Source: Macrotrachela quadricornifera
Lineage: Eukaryota; Rotifera; Eurotatoria; Philodinida; Philodinidae
Assembly (NCBI GenBank): GCA_022393335.1
Contig: JAJEKB010021144.1
Coordinates: forward strand, 274,958-338,957
Direction of reading: 5' to 3'
DNA: 64,000 nucleotides
Numbering within the stretch: the first letter of the stretch is position 1; every line of letters begins with the position of its first letter. A model generated the notes under the pieces. The model saw nothing but the letters and a program-made list of their open reading frames with translations. It had not been told where the DNA came from and did not search any database. The translations under genes and the position numbers were made by a program. Shown here piece after piece: positions 34,956-48,105 of the stretch.

Positions 34956-35999
34956 TCTTTTTCTTTTGACGATGAGGAGAATATATGTGCATGTATGCAT
35001 ATATATATTGTCTTGATCTGTTTGTAGTGACGTCATTTTGTTTGCATTTCGGTCGAGGTCTATTTAAATGACGAATAAGATAAAACAAGATGACATATCA
35101 GGCGTGTGAATCATTTGTGGGAGAAAATTTTGAAGATTCTTTCTTCTTTATAGTACATTGACAAACTTAATAAATTCAATGCTCAATTAGAAATCCTGAT
35201 TTGGTTCCAATAATAATTTTTTTTCTTAAATTCCTTCCCGGATTAGAAGGCCATGATTTTTTATTGTGAAAATTCACATCACTTGTTTCGAATTGGTCTT
35301 CTAATATGACTGCTTTTTTTCAAAAATTCATTTAACTGTAACTATTTATTAGCCATTTTGTTCGTGATATTGATGTATATTTCATTTTCATCATTTTTTT
35401 CTTCGATACTAGTGTACCATTGTCTTTAGTTGAATCAGTCAAATTACGATAAATTAGATCGTAAATATAGAGTAACATTAATGATCTATGTGCATCCAAT
35501 TTCTAGAAAACTTATACTGAAATCAATAGAAGCAAATGTTCGTTTCCATGCAACGAATGTAAGATGTGTACATAAAATTCTTGATTGTAAAGTACTAAGC
35601 TTCATCTTTGTAGGACCACCAGCTTTTTCTATATATTCTTTATGTACTATTGCAACAAAAATACTTTTCTTTCGTCATAATCGAATCAATTGATCATCAA
35701 GATGAGTAATTGAATAAAGATAGTGAATATACTTTTCATCACATGAATATTAGCAGCAATCATTTCAATAATTTATGTTTGAATGTTCTATCAGAAACTT
35801 AGTCAAATAAAAAGATGAACAACTCTATTTTTATTCTTATTCTTGTAAGAAGTACAATATAGTAAAAAAAAGCATTTATTTAGCAATTTCTTCTACAAGA
35901 GAAAACAAAATAAAAGCAACTAAAAGTTGAATTTAAAATTGGCATATTACTATTCTGATTCGAATGAATTTTATATTTCTTTTTCTTCGTTATCTAACT
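34956..35999. other. Non-coding stretch
   Basis: No gene recognised. The 87-codon plus-strand frame at 35430-35693 shows no family features and is not called. Confidence 0.45.
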
Positions 36000-36830
36000 T
36001 CACTATTCATTGTAATACGATTGTTGACGACTTCTGGAGTCAAATAGACTTGAACATTTTTAGCATATTGAACTTTCTCATTAGCTGACACTTTTTGTTT
36101 ACTCTTGAGAAGTAATACTTGTTCAACTCGTGTATTATCTTTGGCAAAAATAGTTAATATAACAGTAATAAAATATTTGTTGCTAATATATCCTTCAATA
36201 TCATATATCGATAGTTTTGATTAATCACTAAATAAAGTTAATGGACTTTCATCCATGTTACACGTATGTCGTAGGAGAAATGCTCTCATGGGACATCGAT
36301 TAGAAACCCAAGTACTAGGTCGACGAATATAATCATAAAATTTATTAACAAGAGGATACACGTCTGATAATGAAAGTTTTCTATTTCTTTTTGATTTTTA
36401 AAGAGATAAATTTGATTGACGAAAAGTTACCTTTTCACGTCTTATTGTGACAATAGTTTGTGGATCAATAAAAGTACATTTTTCTCGATACTATATTAAT
36501 AAAAGATGATCAAGTTCGATATATTTTATTATTGAGTCTGTACTACTCGAATGTTTACGTTTATTTTCTAAAATGAAATGTAGAAATATATTTGAAAATA
36601 TAGACTTAAATTAATGTTCCGATAAACTTTTTTTCCCGTTATTCTTAATAAAATAAAATACATCTCTATTGGAAGATGAGTCAGCCAAAAATATCAGTCA
36701 TTCTTCTCGGGTTTAGATTTGGACAATATTTCAAGCTCTATCTTTGCTTTAACCCACTGTGACAATTGAAAACGAGAACAATCATATTGATGACCAGGAA
36801 GTTGTTTGTTAGCAAGACTTTTTTAAGATT
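36000..36830 (-). pseudogene. Decayed pogo/Tigger-like DDE transposase
   Basis: Translating the minus strand in shifting frames gives pieces in transposase order. First come LPGHQYDCSRFQLSQWVKAK (about 36740-36830) and KYIELDHLLL plus YREKCTFIDPQTIVTIRRE (about 36420-36540). FYDYIRRPSTWVSNRCP and MDESPLTLFSD (about 36230-36350) follow, then YFITVILTIFAKDNTRVEQV and LLLKSKQKVSANEKVQYA (about 36040-36190). The run of an Asp-Glu-bearing DES motif, a TVILT strand and a LLLK strand is the DDE core pattern of pogo/Tigger/Jerky-type transposases. Stop codons and frameshifts lie between the pieces, so it is inactive. Terminal repeats were not identified. Confidence 0.6.
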
Positions 36831-38573
36831 ATTTAGTGTCAATCGTTTTTTTTTAATGGATCACTGTCTATGCTATTATTTACCACTATCAGGCTCTTCA
36901 TTAACTGTTGTTTGTGAATGTGACAAGTACAAGACATAACTAACTGAAATAATAGGTGTTGTTGTTGAAGAAAGCATGTTAATAAAGACTATTAAATTAA
37001 TAGAATCTTCATCTTGTTGGTGTTCATCTTCATTAACCAATTGCTCTTCTATGTATCTTTTTGTTTGTTGTTGAATTTGATTTAAACAGATAGTGGTTAA
37101 CTTGTACTATAATTACCGAAAATACTTTAAAGAACAAAAAATATTTAGAAGGCTATGACCTTCAATATACCTTTTAGAAGTATGATTCAGGGATAGCCTT
37201 CTATTATAGAGAGAGGTTTATAGTTGAATGCTATTCACTCTTATACTAGTCTAGTATAATTTTTCCTAATTGATAAACTAAATCGAATTTTTTTGTTTGA
37301 GACGAATCAGGAGTAGACCCATAGAAAGTATGTTAGAATGAAAATGGCAAAACAATGAATTAACGACAAAAGAGACAGTCATAATTTCCGTTATTATTTC
37401 TATCAGATTCAAGGCGAAGGCTCATCCTTCACGATATGTGAAAAAGACTTTACAAGTTATTACCATACCTGAAAATACTTTGGAATTCCTTTCAATTCTC
37501 GAAATTCATTTTAAAATGCATACTGTACCTATTTTTTCTAGTAGTATAGTGTATTTTCCTCTATATTTCATATCGCTGAGAATTATCTGACACTGGGCTT
37601 GCTACATATTTGGACATCATAGAGACTTAAGTGAGTGACAATTTCAATTCCTTCTTGTCGGTATAGCAAATTTATTTTAAAAAATCCATTATTTTGAAAT
37701 TTATTAAAGGTAAAAAAAACTATGCTTTTTTTTTAATTCACTTTTTTTGTTAGAAAATTATATTGAAGCCTGAGCACTTCACATCTACAAATAAGAAGCC
37801 TGTGTAAAGCATATATCTTCTCACTCCCAGGACGCCTTCAATATATATAAATATGCTTTGATTCGGTTTCTTCTTAGTGCAAAACAAAGCAATGCGTCAG
37901 TGAATTACGATGCAATTGTTATGGCGTGATATATTGATATTTTATTCTAGTTTCTTCTCTTCTACTGTGCTGTGCAGACGATATCTACAGGATAAATAAA
38001 GTAAGAAAAAACTTTAGTACACTAATGTGTTTGAGTTGTTTTCTTAGTATTTATAGCTATGTCGAATCAGAGGAAAGATTTGAGTAGCTGAGAAGATTTT
38101 CTAACAGGATAAATATTTTTTCAATCATTTGAATCTTTGAAGAAAAACGAGATGTTTTCGGATTCTCCACGACTGTGCTTTATCAACCTACATTCAATTT
38201 ACGAAAATCGTGAAATTATGGTTCAATTGTTTTTTTCTCAAAAGTTTGTGGTGTTTTAGGTTTCCGGATCTTTGATAAATAGAATACCATCTGATAAAGA
38301 AATCTTGCAATAATAAAAAAATCTTTCAACTACTGAAATTTTTTTTTTCGATTCGGCATCGCTATTATTGTTAAGAAAATATCTCAAAAACGAATGTGTT
38401 AAAATTCTTTTCTTACTTTCACCGCCATATGTTTACCTAGTTCATACATATATTGTAACTATTTGGAAAGTAGCATAGAATTTCATTATAGATAAAAAAA
38501 GATCGATCATTCATTAACACTCGCTCTCTTTTTTTATAATAATTAAAACAGTAGACATTTAAGTTGTGGTATC
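36831..38573. other. Non-coding stretch
   Basis: No coding region was recognised. Some of the left part may still belong to the decayed transposon. A TATA-like string (TTTTTTTATAATAATTAAAA) lies at about 38530-38549, just before the next gene. Confidence 0.45.
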
Positions 38574-39238
38574 ATGACGAAGTCCAATTCAATAGATACG
38601 GAGACAATGCAAAAAGATCATCATCAAATACTGTTAACTCCACCTGGAGACATACAAAGTATTCCATGCCATCGTTCATCTTCCACATTACGTATCGATA
38701 AAGTTCCACGTCAAGTTCATCATTTGTCATCTCGAATCCGAGTGAGTTTCGTTTTATTTCTATCTTTAATCTCATAAGTTATATTCATCTAGAATCATCA
38801 TTCATTAACAAAAAACAGGCGAACTTCCAGTGTTATCCATGTAACCATTCGATCGCCAATAAAAAGAATTCATTCGACAAAGACGAAACCTATGAATATT
38901 GACAATACTTTGAACACGGTCAGATTCTTCTATCTCACATTATTCATTTTTTTTGTTTCTTAAAATAGATGTCAACGATTTCTAATGCTCGTTATCATCA
39001 AGATAAATTTTGTCCTACAGCAACTAAACGGAGGAAGACAACAACAGGGAAGATCCACAATCCGTCAATACTGAATTCCTGTGCGAGAATCCCGAATGAT
39101 TCAGCAAAATCAATTCTTAGACAAAGTTTTATTGAATCATCAAATATTAGAACAAGTACTGCAAAGATATCCAAAATTACTCAACACTATCAATCACCCG
39201 CTCAGGTAAGACAACTAAATGAAGATGTTCATCATTGA
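38574..39238 (+). CDS. Basic, Ser/Thr/Arg-rich protein of unknown function (3 or 4 exons)
   Basis: Three exons, 38574-38741, 38793-38918 and 38969-39238, all in phase 0 with GT/AG borders and 50-51 bp introns, give 187 residues. The protein is basic and low in hydrophobic residues (SSTLRIDKVPRQVHHLSSRI, NRRTSSVIHVTIRSPIKRIH, TKRRKTTTGKI), which suggests a disordered, nuclear or nucleic-acid-associated protein. There is no signal peptide or recognised domain. Near the end, CAG|GTAAGA at 39205-39213 is an ideal donor. If used, the protein would instead continue after TTTTTCAG at 39413 for 17 residues to a stop at 39465-39467. The GC-richer, stop-free exons with consistent phase are the main evidence that it is real. 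Confidence 0.6.
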
Positions 39239-39639
39239 ATTCTATACACATCTTCATGAAATGTTTTCACAAATGATCAAATGCTAGTTTCATACAAAAT
39301 TTGACAGAAAAAATATTCAATAAAATGTTTACTTGAGTAAATGTATTTGTGTGCAACTAATACAAATGATCAGATATTTTGTCAAGTAAATTCTTGATAA
39401 AGTTATTTTTCAGATTGAGAGAATAATGCATGATCGAAATAAAAATGTATTGTTTTTCTATAAATAAATATTAGTTTTAGGTAGACTTTCTCAATATTGT
39501 CCTCTTCTTGATCAATGAGTGAAATAATTTTGACTCATATGACAATTCATTTTAAAAAATAGAATTTATGTCAAATGGCAGTTAAAAAACTTTACCATTT
39601 TATTGCATAAAAATATCGAGAAAACGATGTTTTGATGTA

Positions 39640-40300
39640 TTATCAACGGAAAATGTTCAAATCGTTTCCGAAGATGTGATTTGTATATTTAAGCAGCTGA
39701 GAAATCACCTGTTTGATGAATTGGTCAATGTAACCATCCTTGTTCAAAGATCACCAATAGAGACATACCATTTGCACCAACGCTAAGTAAAAGTATGACC
39801 CTTTAAGGAGATATTTTTTTTCCAAATGAATGCCACCTTTTTATCAGTTTCATCAAGAGTCATAGCCCAAATACAATCATTTTGGGTACTGTGAACTCCA
39901 TCAATGTCGAATATCTTTTCGTCAGAAAAAAGAACTTTCAAAAATTTCTTCGTATTCAGCTAGCAAGCTTTTTCTTTGTGTTTCTCGGTAAGCGCTGCGG
40001 ATTCGATCAAATGTTTATACGGGCGACAGCTAAAATCGTTCCAAAGAATTCTTTAAGCATTTATTGGAGATATACCTAGTTGATACCTTATTTTAATAGC
40101 TGCTGAACTAATTGTTCTATTCAAGTCACAAAAAGCTTTCGTCCGACAATCTTCATTTCGTTGTTTCAGGGCTATCACTTTCTGTAAATCTTTGCTTTTC
40201 ATTATCGGAAAACGGAATCCTTTGTAAAACGTTGAGAAATAAACAATAGTGATTGAGACAGTATTCCAGTAATTATTGACAAAGGCCATTGACCATCTAA
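39640..40300 (-). pseudogene. Decayed Tc1/mariner-type transposase
   Basis: Minus-strand pieces in order are RNEDCRTKAFCDLNRTISSA, IKIRYQLGISPIN, RPYKHLIESAALTEKHKEKA, and LFSDEKIFDIDGVHSTQNDC with IWAM. These are followed by VAFIWKKNISLKGHTF and remains of a later strand (about 39640-39760). LFSDEK-FDIDG-N--IWA is the region around the first catalytic Asp of Tc1/mariner-family transposases. Several in-frame stops and at least two frameshifts mark it as dead. The later catalytic motifs are not recognisable. No terminal inverted repeats were found around it. Confidence 0.65.
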
Positions 40301-41193
40301 TACTTCTGATCTCAACCTTTTGGATTACTATATTTGAGATAAATTTGTGAAGGTCATTAATTAGAATAGTGTGACATCTGAAGCAATAATAATAAGAAAA
40401 GCAGTGGGAAATATTCGAAAAAATGTTGTATTTGAAAGTTATAGTTCTCGGTCGAATCGATTGTATCGCGTGTCACACAATGGTAGAGATTATTAAGATA
40501 ATAAAAATATCTAGATTTTGTAAAAATTTAACAAGGAATCTTTGGCTAAAAAACTTTTTTCTTAAATACTGAAATAATGAGTGTGAGTTTCATATAAGGT
40601 TTTTCGGAAATATTACCTAGATGGTATAGAATGGATAAAGCTACAGACAGCGCAATATTTAAGAATTTATCATGATACTTCTTCATACTACCATGGTAAT
40701 GATACATATTCATTTCTCCTATCCATTCTCTCATTGTGTTGAAAAATAAATATGTTTGAATAGTCGTATCTTAATCAGCAAGCAAGTGATAATTTGGAGA
40801 ATAAGTCATTGCAATAGAATAGTTTATTAACAAGAAAAAACTATTATCAGTCAACACCTATTCATTGGGAGAAACAAACGGAGTTAAATATCGAATGATG
40901 TAAGACTCTTTTATTTATGTATAAAAGATATTTTAGTCTGAATATGCCATATTTGTAATAAAATATTTCTTCAAATGCTTTAACTTGATTTGATAATAAA
41001 ATTGAAATTAAAGCAAGACTAGTTATTCTTTTTCTTTTGTCTATATTCATCTGTTAAATTAATATAGACAACTGGTGTATGGTCACATGTAACAAATTAT
41101 AAGGGCTCACGTGATCAAAAGTTGAATGGAAATAAAAAGAAACGGTCAGTAATTCTGTTTTTTCTTATTATACTATGAAAAAGTTCCATTTAG
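40301..41193. other. Non-coding stretch
   Basis: No gene supported. It may contain the unrecognised first exon of the FG-GAP repeat gene that follows. Confidence 0.4.
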
Positions 41194-43100
41194 CTATGGG
41201 AATCGGATCTGTTATCGATGCTCACCTATCGCTTTATTCTTATGTCTTCTTGCTCTTTTTGGTATTATTGGCGCGATCATTGCAGCAGTAGTTCTTTCCT
41301 TAATCGTAGTACCTACAACGACAATGACAACAATAACAGCTGTCACAACAATGACAACAACAGCAACTACGACGACAGCAACGACAGTAACGACTACTAC
41401 AGACACAACAGCAACGACATCAACAACAACGATAACAACAACAACAACTACTACAACAAAAACTACGACCACAACATCCACATCAGTAACGACAACAACA
41501 AGTAATACAACAATCACGTTTTTGTTTGCATATTCCAAAGATGTTTATCAGAATACTATCAGTATAGTAGCGGTGTGAGAGATATTTTAAGAATATTGGC
41601 GTGTTAGAGTTTTTCTGGAAGATATTGCAAAACTGCATGAATTGCACAGAATTACAGTGTCCACAAACAGAACATTATGAAATTCAAAGCATCTCATGGA
41701 TTAATAACAACAGTTTCAGTTTAGTAAGGTCATAGTAAGGAAATTCGAAAAAGTTTTTAAATATTATCACTACAACGATAGGTTTTCATTCGTGATGAAC
41801 CTGGAGTTAAGAGAATTCATCGAAAATTGAAGGTAATTCCAGCTAAGCTGTTCTACAGTTGAGCTATAGAAAAAGCTATAGTTTTCTTCTTCTTTTTCTC
41901 TTCCTTTAATTAACTAATTGTCGATTCAAATCTCATATCGTTTGTTAGACTCATAGAATCTAAAAGATGAAATTTAATTGAGTTTTAATAAAAGAAAAAT
42001 TATTCAAAAGTAAAAAATTCTGACGAGACAATTTTTATTTCATAATAGCTCCATGTAATCGCTTTCCGACACAAGTGACATATTCAACTGGCACGAGCTC
42101 TAATCCACATTCTGTAGCTGTAGCTGATGTTAATAGCGACGGTTATCTTGACATTATTGTTGCAAACTACGATCAAAACAATACTGGTGTTTTCATTAAT
42201 AGAGGTAATGGTACGTTTGCTCCTCAAGTGATCTATTCAACTGGTCCTAAGCCAATCTATGTGACATCAGCCGATGTTAATGGAGATGGCAAACCTGACA
42301 TTCTTGTCGCAAACAATAATGCAGACAATGTCGGTATTCTATTCAATACAGGCAGTGGCACGTTTGCTACTCAAGTGACTTATCCAACTGGCTCTTATCC
42401 CCAATCTGTGGTAGCAGCCGATGTCAATGTGGATGGTAGCCTCGATATTATTGTTGCAAATAGTGGTTCAAACAACGTTGGCGTTTTTTTCAATACAGGT
42501 AATGGAACGTTTACTTCTCAAGTGACTTATCCAACTGGATCTAATCCGTATTCTGTAGCAACAGCCGATGTCAATGCAGATGGTAGTCTCGATATTATCG
42601 TTGCAAACTTTGGTTCAACTAATATCGGTGTTCTATTGAATAGAGGTAATGGTACATTTATTGCTCAAGTAACCTATACAGCTAGCAATTTTCCGTATTC
42701 GGTGACAGTAGCTGATGTCAATGGAGACAACAAAATTGATATTATTGTTGCTAACCAAGGACCAAGTAATGTTGGTGTTTTCTTAAACAGAGGTAACGGC
42801 ACATTTGCTTCTCAAGCAATTTATTCAACTGGCGGAAGTTCTGGCTCAGTATGCGTGACAACAGCTGATTTTAATGGAGATAGCAAAGTTGATATACTTG
42901 TCGCTAACAATAATGCAGGCAACGTTGGTGTTCTCCTCAATACTGGTAATGGTACCTTTATTACTCAAGTGACTTATTCAACTGGCTCTTATCCTGAATC
43001 TGTGGTAGCTGCTGATGTCAATAGAGACAACAAAACTGATATTATTGTTGCTAATCGCAATACAAACAGTGTCGGTGTTTTCCTATCTAATTGTAACTAA
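41194..43100 (+). CDS. Membrane-anchored FG-GAP/VCBS repeat protein with Thr-rich stalk (5' end incomplete)
   Basis: Exon A (about 41194-41501) encodes a Cys-flanked start (NRICYRCSPIALFLCLL), one membrane helix (LFGIIGAIIAAVVLSLIVV) and a stalk of about 60 residues that is almost all Thr. A phase-1 donor A|GTAATA at 41501 joins CT at 42049. Exon B (42049-43100) then encodes PCNRFPTQVTYSTG and seven repeats of about 47 residues. Each repeat has a D-x-N-x-D-x-x-x-D calcium-loop core (ADVNSDGYLDIIVAN, ADVNGDGKPDILVAN and so on) and a GNGTF-type turn, the FG-GAP/VCBS signature of beta-propellers. Seven blades would close a propeller. Topology suggests a type II surface protein with the propeller outside, for adhesion or carbohydrate binding. 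No ATG opens exon A, so at least one upstream exon is missing from this call. The intron (547 bp) is long for this region. Confidence 0.8.
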
Positions 43101-44331
43101 TACAAAAAACTGAACTCTATTCAAGTAGTAATATTGAACTAGTGAATTTAGGATTTTACTAAAATTATGTCAATTATTGAACAAAACCAGATTGTCCTTG
43201 TTTTATGAAATAAATAAGTTTCTTTGTCTATTCTTATACTAATAAATATCAGTGAATGAATATACAATTTTTTAGCATCTTGTTGACGGATAGTATCAGT
43301 ATATAGAACAATTTGTAGCGTGTTGAGTAACCTATAATTAATGGTAACTTGATCAATTTGAACGAATTCGAACGCATTATACTAGAGAGATACGTGGTGG
43401 TTGTGGAGAAAATTGTACATTTTAAAAAGACCGAATATGTAGCAGAAACAAGCATTTTAGTTCGTCACTTGTCATAGTTTTGAGCGCATATAAGCACATC
43501 AATGTACAGATATAGTATACAAAATGGTTATTGATAATGGTCAAGACATTTTTGCAAATAATAATTGCATATGTTTATCGGTATAGAGATATTTAAGCGG
43601 TAAATAGTTGTAATGTTTAGAATGAGCATGGACTGAACGAACTGAACTATGTCAAAAAATTTGATAGTGAAATATCACATAACCTAATATTCCACTGACA
43701 AGAGAAGATTCTCAAATGTTACGATTCATTTCGAATCTGATATTGTTCATATTGCAGAGCTCAGTGTTTATAATATAGGAATCAAATAATGTTATTCTGA
43801 AAATAAACTAATGATATTTTTTTCTCCACAATGAGCTATAATCTCATCTGATAATTTTATTCCCTCTACTGAAGGAAGGGTCATATGAAGAAAAAATACG
43901 TTTGTTGGTTTGTTTCTGTCAGGGTCAAAGGCAGAGGTCAAAAAAACATCATGTAGTATATATAGGAGGTACTCATAGATCCTTAAGTCCTGCACTATGG
44001 GATACTCATGGGTGCTCGAGTATTTTACGGGGGGTTAGTGTGGTACCCATAGGTCCTGAAGTACTATGTATTGAAAATAGTCCTAGTCAGCAAGAGATAT
44101 TATCCCCTTAACTGTAGTCGGAATCTTAATCCCTAAAATGAATATGTTTGTTGGCAGCGTGTTAGTTCGAATCTATAGTCGAAAGACCTAATGTATCACC
44201 TCAATCCATGTTAGTAGTTACATTTCACATTGAAAGGGAATAATGTTTGACATAATAATCTAAGAATAATATTTTCAAGTTTTCAAGCACTAATTTCTGT
44301 CTAGTGATAGTCTTCGACATAGATACAATAA
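43101..44331. other. Non-coding stretch with locally GC-richer segment
   Basis: The first 700 bases are AT-rich and unremarkable. At 43960-44110 repeated words such as TACTCAT, CCCATAGGTCCT and TCATAGATCCTTAAGTCCT suggest an old internally repetitive element. No gene was found. Confidence 0.4.
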
Positions 44332-44513
44332 ACAAGTAACGCTCGTTGCTGCGACTCCCTTAACCCTCAACTGAATAATAGGTAGATTTTTTGTAGGCAT
44401 GTGTGTGTGTTAAGTGATAATTCTATATGTAGAATTTCATGAGGCGATAAATATTCAGTTGATTGTATTCGGTCGGGGGTTAGGCGAGTCGCAGCGACGA
44501 GCGTTACTTGTTT
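44332..44513. mobile_element. Small MITE, about 180 bp
   Basis: ACAAGTAACGCTCGTTGCTG at 44332 and onward to about 44380 recurs in reverse complement at about 44465-44513, with only a few mismatches over about 48 bp. The 85-bp middle has no coding capacity. Size and inverted ends fit a MITE; the superfamily is not determinable. Confidence 0.75.
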
Positions 44514-44991
44514 GATAAAACAAAAGATATATTTATTGTAATTGTCATTATAACGAACAAAGTTAAATACAAAGAAACTATTAATATAATAATGAATTAA
44601 TTAAAAGAATTCATTTTTTGAGATCTTGTTCGATCCTTCTTATACTATATATTAGCTGATGATATACACGATTTTATTTTACCCAGGAAAAAGAACGACA
44701 ATGACAATAAGATTTTAGTGGGTATTTCCATAGGATCTCAACAGCAGTGGCAAAATTCATCACAAGTAGAATTCAAGAATTTTTCTATTAAGAATTTTTT
44801 TTATATGACATGATAGAAAAATATTGCTTCAGCTCTCCATCGATACACTACATCTTTATCTTATAATTATATGAACCCTACACAGTATAATTCTTGCATA
44901 CTACTTACGTTATCATCAGATTGAAGTCAGAATTTTCTTTCCAACATGTCATTTCTTCTTATAGATTCGACTAGAAACCCTCTGTTTATAT

Positions 44992-45495
44992 GTCACATCT
45001 CAAAATTAGAATTTTGTTTTCTACGAAGAATGATGAAGATTTATACTATTATGTACTGGACTAAAATCAAAATTTTGCTACGAATTTTGTATTGTCAGTA
45101 GAATTATGCCAAAATTTAATTAGAATTTTGCTTATTTCAGCAGAATTGTTATTTGTTATATAGTGAAGAACGTTGCGATTGAGAATACCGTTCGCACAAA
45201 AAAATTATGGCAGAATTCTGCTGAGAATATAAAAGTCTAAGCAGAATTTTTATTTTCATCATCGGATGGAATATATAACAGATCATGATTCTGCTGAAAT
45301 AATCAATATTCTAACTAAGCTCTAACATAATTCTATAGTGAAAGTAAAATTCTAAGCAGAATTTTGCTGTTGATCAAGGATGTAGTATATTATAACGGAT
45401 AATTATTCTGCTGGAAAAACAAAAATCTTACTCAATTTTGGTAAAATTCTTTTGAAAAATAGAATTCTAATGAAAATTCTAGTTTTGAGATGTGA
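44992..45495. mobile_element. AT-rich inverted-repeat element with GCAGAATT sub-repeats
   Basis: The outer ends GTCACATCTCAAAATTAGAA (44992 onward) and the reverse complement of 45473-45495 match at nearly every base. Inside, short blocks such as AGCAGAATTTTG, CAGAATTCTGC and AGAATTTTGCT recur at least eight times in both orientations, so much of the element can pair with itself. It is non-coding. Related AAATTTCAATTCTGCCCA words appear at the end of the window (63870-63950), hinting at a dispersed family. Confidence 0.6.
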
Positions 45496-47244
45496 CTCAT
45501 AGACACAAAGTAGCAGAATTCTAAGTTAATTTTAATAGAAACGAATTAGAACTGTCGGTTTATTAATAGAGTTCTTAATATTATACTATATATTGATACT
45601 GTACTAAAATTCTGAAATTCTGTTTGCGAAGAATTCTGCCTGCCCTCTTTTATATGGAAAAATTCTTTCAGTCAACTGAATGGAATTAAAAATAAAAATT
45701 GGTTAAATATTGATTCAGAAGACGAAAATTGACGATCAGAATCAATTGAAACGAATATTATCCAATTCTTTGAAATTCAATTATAATTATGATCGATTAT
45801 CACGAAATATGTTATTCAGATTCTTATTCTAGAATTAGATTAATCTATGTTTCACCTAGATTATTAGAAATAAAAATAACGGAACACTGAGACTAATTAT
45901 TATTCTATCGGTTAGAAAAAAAAAAAGAAAGATTATCGAAATTATTCGTATTTAAACATATATGAGAAATAATCACCCACATTTATATAATCGTAGAATT
46001 ATTGCGCACTGAATGTGTGTGAAAATACATTTCAAATAAGAATTTAAACGTATTTATTTTTACTAACGCTAGTAAACAATTTAAACTCTCGAAATGTATT
46101 TAAGAGATGCAATGATAGATACTTCTACATGCGTTTCTGATCAGCATCGATAAAAAACGCGTCACAACGCCAAAATTTGCAACAAAAACGCATATAGACC
46201 AGAGATATCCATCACGACAGCATATCTGCTGAAGTATCCCATATGTGAAGAGCATCTTGTTATGATAGACATATTCTTAGGATAGGAACAATAAAAAGAC
46301 GTAAAATTTTCAGAATAAACTATTCTGATTAAAGTTCTCTCGAGAAATAACATGATATCAATCAAAATAAATCTCGTGAAAGAGCAATATTATGGCAGTA
46401 ATAACCTATCGACTGAACCTTTTTCAAATTATTCATAGGAGACTAGGTTCTGTATAGTGCCTGTAGTTAGAATTGAAAAGCACATTAGAAATTTCATATT
46501 ATTCAGTATATCGCGACCGTTTTAGAGGCGCTGTCGCATTGCCTAAAGCCAAATGATAGTCTAGGTCGTCTGTGAATCTGAACTGCACCGTTGATTGAAT
46601 AATCATGACGAATTAGGTCGAATTTACATATCTAATCCCAATAAATAATAGTTGTTGTGTACGTATTTTTGTCTAGTGACAGTTTTAAAAAAATCAGTCG
46701 ACAGTTATGTATTTATAAATGACAAGTATTACTCGTAAAAAATGTATAGAAACTATTTGACATTAGAAAATAATCAATAAGAATATTTGTTTTTTTTTGA
46801 ATATCAATAAATAAGAAACGTAATATAAGCGAGTAATTATGTATTAACTGGCTAAATTGTTTCATCTCAATTGTTCTTTGATCATGTCTCGAACTCTTGG
46901 AAACATTGAATTTATTTCGTAAGTGTTAACTGTATTTGACAGGTTTTGTAAAACTAGTAATCATTTTATATTTTCCATTTCAATGCAATTATTATTTGAA
47001 TTGATTCTGTCAAAGATAATTAATCTTCTCATTCATGTGTCTATTTGTCTATAGTGAAAGATGTTAAACATAATGTAAGAAGGGAGTGTCAAGAGAATAA
47101 AGATAATATCTGCTTCATGTGTTTAATATCGTGTGACGTGTGTGATGGTATTTAGATTTATGATAAATTATAAAAGTTTCAAAAGCAATTTATGTTATCA
47201 TATGAATGAAACTCAATGGTAGAGAACTGAAATGGATATATACC
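45496..47244. other. Non-coding stretch
   Basis: No gene, RNA gene or clear repeat was recognised; AT-rich with scattered short chance frames. Confidence 0.5.
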
Positions 47245-48105
47245 CTAGTGAATGTATTTATCAAGAGAGTAAGACTTGCCAGCATGAGTACTAAAACAAT
47301 TTCATGTGTATGAATGTAATCATGGGAGTACTCATACGAGTTTTTTATAGAATATTTAGATGAACATCTATATACTTTAATACAAAATCATGAATAATAA
47401 TTATGTAATAAAGAAAACTCATGCAAGTTTAAATATACTAATAAAAATTGTTTTGTCTCATTTTCGAAATTTCGATAAAAGTTTCATTATTAAAATACAG
47501 TTTTTCAGATTATCGGTGAAACGTGATCGGATTAAAGGCAATTATCGGGTTTTGTTAAAATCTGTTATCAGTTTTAAATTCTAAAAACATACGAATAATA
47601 CTATAGATGCATCAGTTTTTAAATATGGATGTTTTTGTATTTATCCAAACTGCATGTTTATTTGTAATCGCATTTTTCAAATTCACTGACTAAAATCTTA
47701 TGTATTTTTCTTAAGTTGATTTTACTGTTTTTAATCTGTGATTAATATATTCTTTTTTAGTTTTAGTATTTATGCTAAAAAATAATCTAAATAAAATGAT
47801 GTGTAGTTCTTCTATTGATCGTTCTCTCAAATTCTCAATAGGTAGTCTTGTATTTTTTGTTATTAATTTTGTATTTGAATAAAATGACTGTAGTATAATA
47901 GTACTGAAAAAAACATAAGCCTATGAGTATTTTACAGAGACGAATAGGATACTCGAAAATTCTACGTAAGTACACATGAAACACTCATTATTCCTAGGCA
48001 AGTACTCAGATAGCCGGATTCTAGCACGAGTAATATCAATGAGTACTCATGAGTTCTCGCGGCATTTTCTAGTCTGAGCACTCTCTTGATGAGTACATTC
48101 ACTAG
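47245..48105. repeat. Diverged inverted-repeat element, about 860 bp
   Basis: CTAGTGAATGTATTTATCAA followed by GAGAGT at 47245-47270 matches the reverse complement of 48079-48105 (CTAGTGAATGTACTCATCAA then GAGAGT). The similarity continues inward with gaps through GAGTACT and TTTCATGTGTA blocks. The core has several GAGTACTCAT-type palindromic words and no coding content. Confidence 0.6.

Noticed and set aside
35430..35693. 87-codon plus-strand frame
   Set aside because: No family resemblance and no conserved motif seen; probably chance.
40862..41050. 62-codon minus-strand frame with a signal-peptide-like start
   Set aside because: A basic start and a hydrophobic stretch alone are weak evidence; no continuing exon was found.
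41212..41538. Val-rich minus-strand frame and Asn/Asp-rich plus-strand frame
   Set aside because: Both are shadows of the Thr-codon (ACN) stalk of the FG-GAP repeat protein; the Thr frame joins in phase to the repeat exon.
44095..44185. Possible tRNA (AGTTCGAATCT resembles a B box)
   Set aside because: No A box at the right distance and no cloverleaf could be drawn.
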